Positions 7,557 to 11,530 of a stretch of 11,530 nucleotides of DNA are shown piece after piece. Under the pieces are notes generated by a model, which was not told the origin of the DNA, made no database searches, and saw only the letters and a list, made by a program, of their open reading frames with translations. Made by a program: the position numbers and the translations under genes. Source of the stretch: Octadecabacter sp. (GTDB lineage Bacteria; Pseudomonadota; Alphaproteobacteria; Rhodobacterales; Rhodobacteraceae); assembly GCA_018500065.2 (NCBI GenBank), contig JAHBAO020000068.1:1-11530 (forward strand), in the 5' to 3' direction. The first letter of the stretch is position 1; each line of letters starts with the position of its first letter.

Positions 7557-7572
7557 TTTACCATTCAGTAAC
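7557..7572 (+). promoter_or_regulatory. CtrA-box-like element upstream of comM
   Basis: The bases read TTTA, seven others, then GTAAC. The alphaproteobacterial CtrA full site is TTAA-N7-TTAAC, so the spacing is exact and each half carries one mismatch. Equivalently, TTTACCAT and GTAACCAT form an 11-base-spaced near repeat. The element ends 44 bases before the comM ATG, a reasonable place for a site overlapping a -35 region. CtrA control of comM and other DNA-uptake genes is known for Rhodobacter capsulatus; application to this site is inference. Confidence 0.35.
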
Positions 7573-7581
7573 CATCCCGCT

Positions 7582-7597
7582 GTTAATGATCATTAAC
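7582..7597. promoter_or_regulatory. Perfect 16-base palindrome just upstream of comM
   Basis: GTTAATGATCATTAAC reads identically on both strands and ends 19 bases before the comM start codon, just before its ribosome-binding site (AAAGGG). Symmetry of this length in a short intergenic space suggests a dimeric regulator's operator. It also contains TTAA-N6-TTAAC, one base short of CtrA spacing. The AT-rich hairpin is not followed by a T run, so a terminator is unlikely. Confidence 0.45.
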
Positions 7598-7616
7598 GAC
7601 AGGGAAAGGGTTTAGA

Positions 7617-9128
7617 ATGGTGGCACGCGCCTACACGGTCGCGTTTGAAGGTGTGGAAGCGCGGCTGGTCGAGGTGCAATGCGCGACTTCCCCGGGGATG
7701 CCTGCGTTTTCAATTGTCGGCTTGCCTGACAAAGCCGTCTCAGAAGCCCGCGATCGCCTGCGCGCCGCGCTCAGCGCACTGTCTATCGCACTCCCGTCAA
7801 AGAAAATCACCGTGAACCTTTCGCCCGCTGATTTGCCAAAAATAGGTTCGCATTTCGACCTGCCCATCGCGCTTGCACTGCTCGCAGCGCTTGACGTTAT
7901 CCCCCATGATAAACTGGCTGAAACCGTGGCCTTGGGCGAACTCTCTTTGGATGGAACGCTGGTTCCGGTTCTTGGTGCGCTGCCGGCAGCAATGGCGGCG
8001 GCCACTGAAAACAAATCTCTTTTTTGCCCTTTCGCCTGCGGTCCAGAGGCCGCTTGGGTGGATGCAGCGGCCGTTTTCGCACCGAAAACGCTGGCCGAAA
8101 CACTGCGTCATTTCACCGGCCAAGCCCCGCTTTCGCCCGCCGAACCAGGCGAGATCGCACCGCTTCAGGGCGCGCGCGACTTCAGTGATGTGAAGGGGCA
8201 AGAAAAAGCCAAACGTGCGCTCGAAATCGCAGCAACCGGACGCCATCACGTCCTGATGGTCGGCTCCCCGGGCTCCGGCAAATCCATGTTGGCAGCGCGC
8301 TTGTCCAGCATTTTGCCGCCTCTCAGCCCCGCTGAGGCGTTAGAGACGTCGATGATCCACTCCCTTGCGGGATTGCTAAACGAAGGCGGCATCAACCGCG
8401 CCCGCCCGTTTCGCGAACCCCATCACACCGCGTCAATGGCTGCGATTGTTGGCGGTGGGCGCGGCGCGAAACCGGGGGAAATCTCGCTCGCGCACAACGG
8501 GGTTTTGTTCATGGATGAATTTCCTGAATACCCGCGCACCGTGCTTGAAACCCTCCGCCAGCCGGTAGAATCCGGTGAAGTCGTGGTGGCACGCGCCAAT
8601 GCGCACGTTCGATATCCGTGTCGTTTCATGCTGATCGCTGCGGCAAATCCGTGCAAATGCGGGTACTTAGCTGACCCGATCCGCGCCTGCGCCCGCGTTC
8701 CTGTTTGTGGCGAAGAGTATATGTCGCGCATTTCCGGCCCGCTGATGGACCGTTTTGATTTACGCATAGAAGTTCCACCAGTGGCGCTTTCTGACCTGGA
8801 CCTCCCACAATCTGGCGAAACCTCGGCAGCAATCGCAGCGCGGGTGGCCACGGGTCGCGCCGTGCAGGCTGCGCGGTTCGCGGGCACCGATATGCGGGTG
8901 AACGCCGACCTTGAGGGCGGTGCCCTGGAGGACGTCGCGGCACCGGATGCAGAGGGAAAAGACCTTTTGTTGCGGGTCGCTGAGCGTTTCGGCCTAAGCG
9001 CGCGCGGTTATCACCGCGTATTGCGGGTCGCGCGGACGATTGCGGATTTGGATGGGTCCGACGACGTGCGAAAACCCCATGTGGCCGAAGCTGTCGGTTA
9101 TCGTTTGGCGCTTTCAAAAGAGCTTTGA
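7617..9128 (+). CDS. comM: ComM/YifB family Mg-chelatase-like AAA+ ATPase
   Basis: This 503-residue hexameric helicase promotes branch migration during integration of incoming single-stranded DNA in natural transformation. Homologues are also needed by cells receiving gene transfer agents. The N-terminal ChlI-like domain (about 20-140) has PAFSIVGLPDKAVSEARDR and the LSPADLPK region. The AAA+ core (about 188-390) has Walker A GSPGSGKS (216-223), Walker B GVLFMDEF (295-302), REPHHTASMAAIVGGG (267-281) and GPLMDRFDL (374-382). Cysteines 346, 348, 358 and 364 (NPCKCGY onward) form the family's possible metal cluster. The C-terminal domain ends with ARGYHRVLRVARTIADL (462-478). The start is backed by AAAGGG 7 bases upstream. 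Ile76 replaces the usual Glu of PKEGSHFDL. The 3' end overlaps the opposing hydrolase gene by 31 bases. Confidence 0.95.
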   Translation: MVARAYTVAFEGVEARLVEVQCATSPGMPAFSIVGLPDKAVSEARDRLRAALSALSIALPSKKITVNLSPADLPKIGSHFDLPIALALLAALDVIPHDKLAETVALGELSLDGTLVPVLGALPAAMAAATENKSLFCPFACGPEAAWVDAAAVFAPKTLAETLRHFTGQAPLSPAEPGEIAPLQGARDFSDVKGQEKAKRALEIAATGRHHVLMVGSPGSGKSMLAARLSSILPPLSPAEALETSMIHSLAGLLNEGGINRARPFREPHHTASMAAIVGGGRGAKPGEISLAHNGVLFMDEFPEYPRTVLETLRQPVESGEVVVARANAHVRYPCRFMLIAAANPCKCGYLADPIRACARVPVCGEEYMSRISGPLMDRFDLRIEVPPVALSDLDLPQSGETSAAIAARVATGRAVQAARFAGTDMRVNADLEGGALEDVAAPDAEGKDLLLRVAERFGLSARGYHRVLRVARTIADLDGSDDVRKPHVAEAVGYRLALSKEL

Positions 9129-9988
9129 ACGAAAGCAGCTGCCTTGCGCATTGCGGCGTTGGCTTCGGGAAGGCGGCCGTCAAATATCTGCCAAACATGC
9201 GGCACCTGCGGCCAAGCATCGACAGTTCCACCTGTTATTTCGGCCATTCTCTTGGAATCGCTTAACAAAACTTCATCTTCGCCAACTTGAATAAGAACCG
9301 GCGGTGGGTTTTTGAACTCAGCAAAAAGCGGGCTGGCAAGCGGGTGGGAACTGTCCGCGCCGTTCAGGTAAAGATCGACGGCCTCTTTCATCCGGCTGAC
9401 TGGAATCAGCGGGTCTTTGTCTCGGTTTGTTGTGATCGTTTCCCCTGACAACGTTAAATCCGTCCAAGGCGAAAACGCGAGGACGGCGGCAGGGCGTTCG
9501 TTTCGGGCTAGAACGGTCGACAGCAACCCGAAAACCAAATTCCCGCCCGCGCTGTCCCCTGCAATCACGATCTGATGTGGTTTCCATCCGGACGCGATCA
9601 AGTGGTCCCAAGCCTTGAGCACAGCAATCGGCGCGGCCGGAAACGGCGCATCCTGCAGCACCGGATAATCCGCCAGAAAAACGACAGCCTTGGTGCGCTT
9701 GGCCAATCGACCAGCAAACGCACAATAGCTGCGCTGAGATCCCGTCACGAAAGCGCCACCATGCAAGAACAAGATCGCGCGGTCCGTAATGGGTGTTCCG
9801 ACGGTAATACGGCTAGACGGCCCATCTTGAACCGCTTTCAACCCCTTGGGTTTGCTAAACAAAAATGGCGCGCAGCGCTCGAAGGAACGGTTTGCTTTTT
9901 CTGGAGTGCCGGTGCGCTTTAACTTGGGCTTTACCAACCAGCGCATCCCAAACGTCAGCAGACGTAACCGAATTGATGGGGCAATCAT
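9098..9988 (-). CDS. Alpha/beta hydrolase, HSL (hormone-sensitive lipase) family
   Basis: This 296-residue esterase-like protein is likely a cytoplasmic carboxylesterase of unknown substrate. The oxyanion-hole motif LFLHGGAF (73-80) and nucleophile elbow GDSAGGN (144-150, Ser146) are diagnostic of family abhydrolase_3. The acid is probably Asp238 in GEDEVLLSD and the base His264 in PHVWQIF, completing the triad. The usual DYRLAPE segment after the third strand is altered to DYPVLQDAPFPAA. Residues 1-25 are basic and partly hydrophobic but lack a clear signal peptide. The ATG overlaps the gshB stop by 4 bases (ATGA), so it is translated together with gshB. Its last 10 codons lie antisense to the end of comM, and no terminator can fit between them. 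Confidence 0.92.
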   Translation of the reverse strand: MIAPSIRLRLLTFGMRWLVKPKLKRTGTPEKANRSFERCAPFLFSKPKGLKAVQDGPSSRITVGTPITDRAILFLHGGAFVTGSQRSYCAFAGRLAKRTKAVVFLADYPVLQDAPFPAAPIAVLKAWDHLIASGWKPHQIVIAGDSAGGNLVFGLLSTVLARNERPAAVLAFSPWTDLTLSGETITTNRDKDPLIPVSRMKEAVDLYLNGADSSHPLASPLFAEFKNPPPVLIQVGEDEVLLSDSKRMAEITGGTVDAWPQVPHVWQIFDGRLPEANAAMRKAAAFVQSSFESAKR

Positions 9989-10938
9989 GGGCGTTTGGCC
10001 TCAATCGCCTCCCAAATCGTGGCGGCGATGTTCACGTCATCAAAACGCTCAAGCTCTTGAATTCCGGTTGGCGATGTCACGTTGATTTCGGTCAGGTAAT
10101 CACCGATCACGTCAATCCCGACAAAGACCTGGCCTTTCTCACGCAAAAGCGGGCCAATGCGGGCGCAAATCTCGAGGTCGCGTTCCGTCATGCCGATCTT
10201 TTCCGGGCGACCGCCTACATGCATGTTTGAACGGGTTTCGCCAGCAGCAGGAACGCGATTGATTGCACCAACGGGGTCGCCATCGACAAGGATAATGCGT
10301 TTGTCGCCAGCGCTGACGTCTGGCAAAAACTTCTGCATAATCAATGGCTCGCGGTTAATTCCTGCGAACAATTCATGCAGAGAGGCGAGGTTGCTATCCC
10401 CCTTCGACAGCTTGAAAACACCGGCCCCACCATTACCATAAAGCGGCTTGAGGATCACATCACCGTGGCGTGCGCGGAACGCTTTCAGCGTTTCAAGGTC
10501 GCGTGCAATTGCGGTTGGCGGTGTCAGATCAGGGAAATCAAGCACAAGCAGCTTTTCCGGATAATTGCGCACCCAAAACGGATCATTCACAACCAATGTA
10601 TCCGGGTGAACACGATCCAAAATATGGGTCGTCGTGATGTACCCCATATCGAAGGGCGGGTCTTGGCGCAGCCAGATCACATCGACATCTGCAAGGTCCT
10701 GTTCACGCATTTCGCCAACTGTGAAATGGTTTCCAACTTCGCGTCGCACAACCAAATCTTGCCCGCGCGCAAGAACGCGGTTTTCTTGATAACTCAGTTG
10801 ATCAGGCGTGTAATAAAACAGTTTGTGCCCGCGTGCCTGTGCTTCTTCGGCTAGGCGAAAGGAACTATCAGCGTTGATATCAACACCGTCAATCGGGTCC
10901 ATTTGAAAGGCAACGGTCAAGGGTTTTACAGCGGTCAT
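9985..10938 (-). CDS. gshB: Glutathione synthetase
   Basis: GshB joins gamma-glutamylcysteine and glycine using ATP, the last step of glutathione synthesis in the cytoplasm. From the chosen start it has 317 residues, like the E. coli enzyme (about 316). The substrate domain opens with VAFQMDPIDGVDINADSSF (9-27), followed by WLRQDPPFDMGY (89-100) and NDPFWVRNYPEKL (118-130). The ATP-grasp part has ILKPLYGNGGAGVFKL (162-177), MQKFLPDVSAGDKRIILVDG (201-220), the MHVGG loop (239-243) and the metal-binding TEINVTSPTG (283-292). In-frame ATG at 10950 and TTG at 10953 would add 4-5 residues. I prefer ATG 10938 because it has GGA 7 bases upstream, while the others have none. It follows yraN on the same strand by 60 bases and overlaps the hydrolase start. 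Confidence 0.97.
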   Translation of the reverse strand: MTAVKPLTVAFQMDPIDGVDINADSSFRLAEEAQARGHKLFYYTPDQLSYQENRVLARGQDLVVRREVGNHFTVGEMREQDLADVDVIWLRQDPPFDMGYITTTHILDRVHPDTLVVNDPFWVRNYPEKLLVLDFPDLTPPTAIARDLETLKAFRARHGDVILKPLYGNGGAGVFKLSKGDSNLASLHELFAGINREPLIMQKFLPDVSAGDKRIILVDGDPVGAINRVPAAGETRSNMHVGGRPEKIGMTERDLEICARIGPLLREKGQVFVGIDVIGDYLTEINVTSPTGIQELERFDDVNIAATIWEAIEAKRP

Positions 10939-10942
10939 AATG

Positions 10943-10977
10943 GGGTCCATCAAAAAGGGTCTACCCTACATGGACCC
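10943..10977 (-). repeat. Nested inverted repeat in the gshB leader
   Basis: GGGTCCAT (10943-10950) is matched by ATGGACCC (10970-10977). Inside them, AGGGT (10956-10960) is matched by ACCCT (10963-10967). On the gshB strand the inner part reads AGGG-TAGA-CCCT followed by TTTTT, like a short weak terminator stem, and the outer arm reaches almost to the start codon. It may be a regulator site, an attenuator-like fold, or chance. Confidence 0.4.
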
Positions 10978-10998
10978 AGCCTAAGCCAAGCGCAATGA

Positions 10999-11370
10999 TC
11001 AGGCGGCCATAAATGCGTTTTCAATCACTTCCACACGACCCTTTTCGTCCACCAGTGCAAGATCAAACCGAACATCTGTCAATTGTCCGCGGGGTTGGGT
11101 CGCCAAAAACTCGGACCCAGCGCCATAAATACGGTCCATTTGGCGGCGGGTCAGTCGCGCAGCGGCCTGCGCGTGGCTGCGGCTTTTCTTCACTTCAATG
11201 AAGACCACACCATCACCATCTTGCGCAATCAAATCGATTTCGCCCGCTGAGCCACGCCAGCGTGTCGCCAAAACCGGACGGCCCGTGCGCTCGTAGGTCT
11301 GCGCGACAGTTTCTTCTGCTGCTAGGCCTGCGCGATATGCAGTCAATCCCCTGATTTTTTTGGTTTTCAT
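10999..11370 (-). CDS. yraN: YraN family protein (UPF0102), nuclease-fold
   Basis: This 123-residue protein is of the UPF0102 family, a restriction-endonuclease-like fold related to Holliday-junction resolvases. Its cellular role is poorly defined. The fold's catalytic-type residues are present: Glu44 and Asp46 in GEIDLIA (43-49), and Glu59 with Lys61 in VVFIEVKK (55-62), the D-X(n)-E-X-K pattern. The N-terminal RAGLAAEETVAQTYERTG matches the family's first helix. The ATG at 11370 overlaps the rsmI stop by 4 bases (ATGA), and the rsmI-yraN pairing is conserved across Proteobacteria, which supports the identification. The N-terminus is unusually basic (MKTKKIR). Confidence 0.95.
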   Translation of the reverse strand: MKTKKIRGLTAYRAGLAAEETVAQTYERTGRPVLATRWRGSAGEIDLIAQDGDGVVFIEVKKSRSHAQAAARLTRRQMDRIYGAGSEFLATQPRGQLTDVRFDLALVDEKGRVEVIENAFMAA

Positions 11371-11530
11371 GTCTCGTCTTTCAGGCCAAGGGCCAGTTGA
11401 TACACATCGCGTCGCGCCATACCTGTTGCACCCGCTACAGCCGTTGCCGCATCTTTAACACGCATCGTTTGCATCGCCGTCAAAAGCGCTTTTTTCACGT
11501 CAACCTCGTTCAGTTCCGCGACTTCACCAC
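11367..11530 (-). CDS. rsmI: 16S rRNA (cytidine-2'-O-)methyltransferase RsmI, C-terminal end only
   Basis: This is the last 53 codons of a frame entering from the right edge and ending at a TGA that overlaps the yraN start. The peptide runs EVAELNEVDVKKALLTAMQT, then VKDAATAVAGATGMARRDVYQLAL. It matches the small helical tail domain of RsmI (the KxAA...G..R..VY..AL pattern), which follows the SAM-dependent tetrapyrrole-methylase-like catalytic domain. RsmI methylates the 2'-OH of C1402 in 16S rRNA. The catalytic domain is outside the window, so the call rests on this tail plus the conserved rsmI-yraN order. Confidence 0.87.
   Translation of the reverse strand, partial: GEVAELNEVDVKKALLTAMQTMRVKDAATAVAGATGMARRDVYQLALGLKDET

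Noticed and set aside
8626..9231. 201-codon minus-strand open frame opposite the comM 3' half
   Set aside because: It is antisense to the ComM AAA+ and C-terminal domains, spans the end of the hydrolase gene in another frame, and has Arg/Pro-rich low-information content.
1..11530. Search for CRISPR, tRNA, insertion sequence, toxin-antitoxin, phage or defence genes
   Set aside because: No repeated spacer pattern, tRNA-like cloverleaf, transposase, integrase or defence motif was seen. All sizeable frames are accounted for by housekeeping or metabolic genes with uniform codon style.

Overview
The window is a chromosomal core segment from an alphaproteobacterium, almost certainly of the Roseobacter group (family Rhodobacteraceae). 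The evidence is moderate-to-high GC with strongly GC-biased third positions, protein sequences that look rhodobacteral (ComM, GshB, YraN, a membrane-anchored MoeB-like protein), and gene orders typical of that family (rsmI-yraN-gshB-hydrolase facing comM; coaBC-dut-moeB). A Loktanella/Yoonia-like genus would fit, but I cannot fix the genus from sequence alone. There are 14 protein genes, the two at the edges being partial. I see no tRNA, rRNA, CRISPR array, insertion sequence, integrase, attachment site or prophage gene. Coding density is very high: the largest gap is about 150 bases, between coaBC and cobU, so no stretch over 300 bases lacks a gene.

Left block, minus strand (5525 down to 1), probably one transcription unit: coaBC (coenzyme A synthesis), dut (dUTPase, 1-base overlap with coaBC), a MoeB/ThiF-type adenylyltransferase with an added N-terminal membrane region, a periplasmic amino-acid-binding protein, its inner-membrane permease, and the start of an M3-family zinc oligopeptidase that runs off the left edge. 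The transporter has no ATPase subunit in view. Peptide breakdown and amino-acid uptake sit side by side.

Middle block, plus strand (5677 to 9128): cobU and a cobC-like phosphatase (4-base overlap), which act in assembly of the vitamin B12 lower ligand; a glutathione S-transferase; and comM, the DNA-branch-migration helicase of natural transformation. The short comM upstream region carries a degenerate CtrA-box-like element and, separately, a perfect 16-base palindrome. This is notable because comM homologues in Rhodobacterales are linked to CtrA-controlled DNA uptake and gene-transfer-agent reception.

Right block, minus strand (11530 down to 9098): the end of rsmI (16S rRNA methyltransferase), yraN (UPF0102 nuclease-like), gshB (glutathione synthetase) and an HSL-type alpha/beta hydrolase. 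They are linked by 4-base start/stop overlaps at rsmI/yraN and gshB/hydrolase. The hydrolase and comM converge, and their 3' ends overlap by 31 bases.

I found no clearly new multi-gene system. The points most worth a second look are the comM upstream elements, the membrane-tethered E1-like enzyme, and a nested inverted repeat in the gshB leader.
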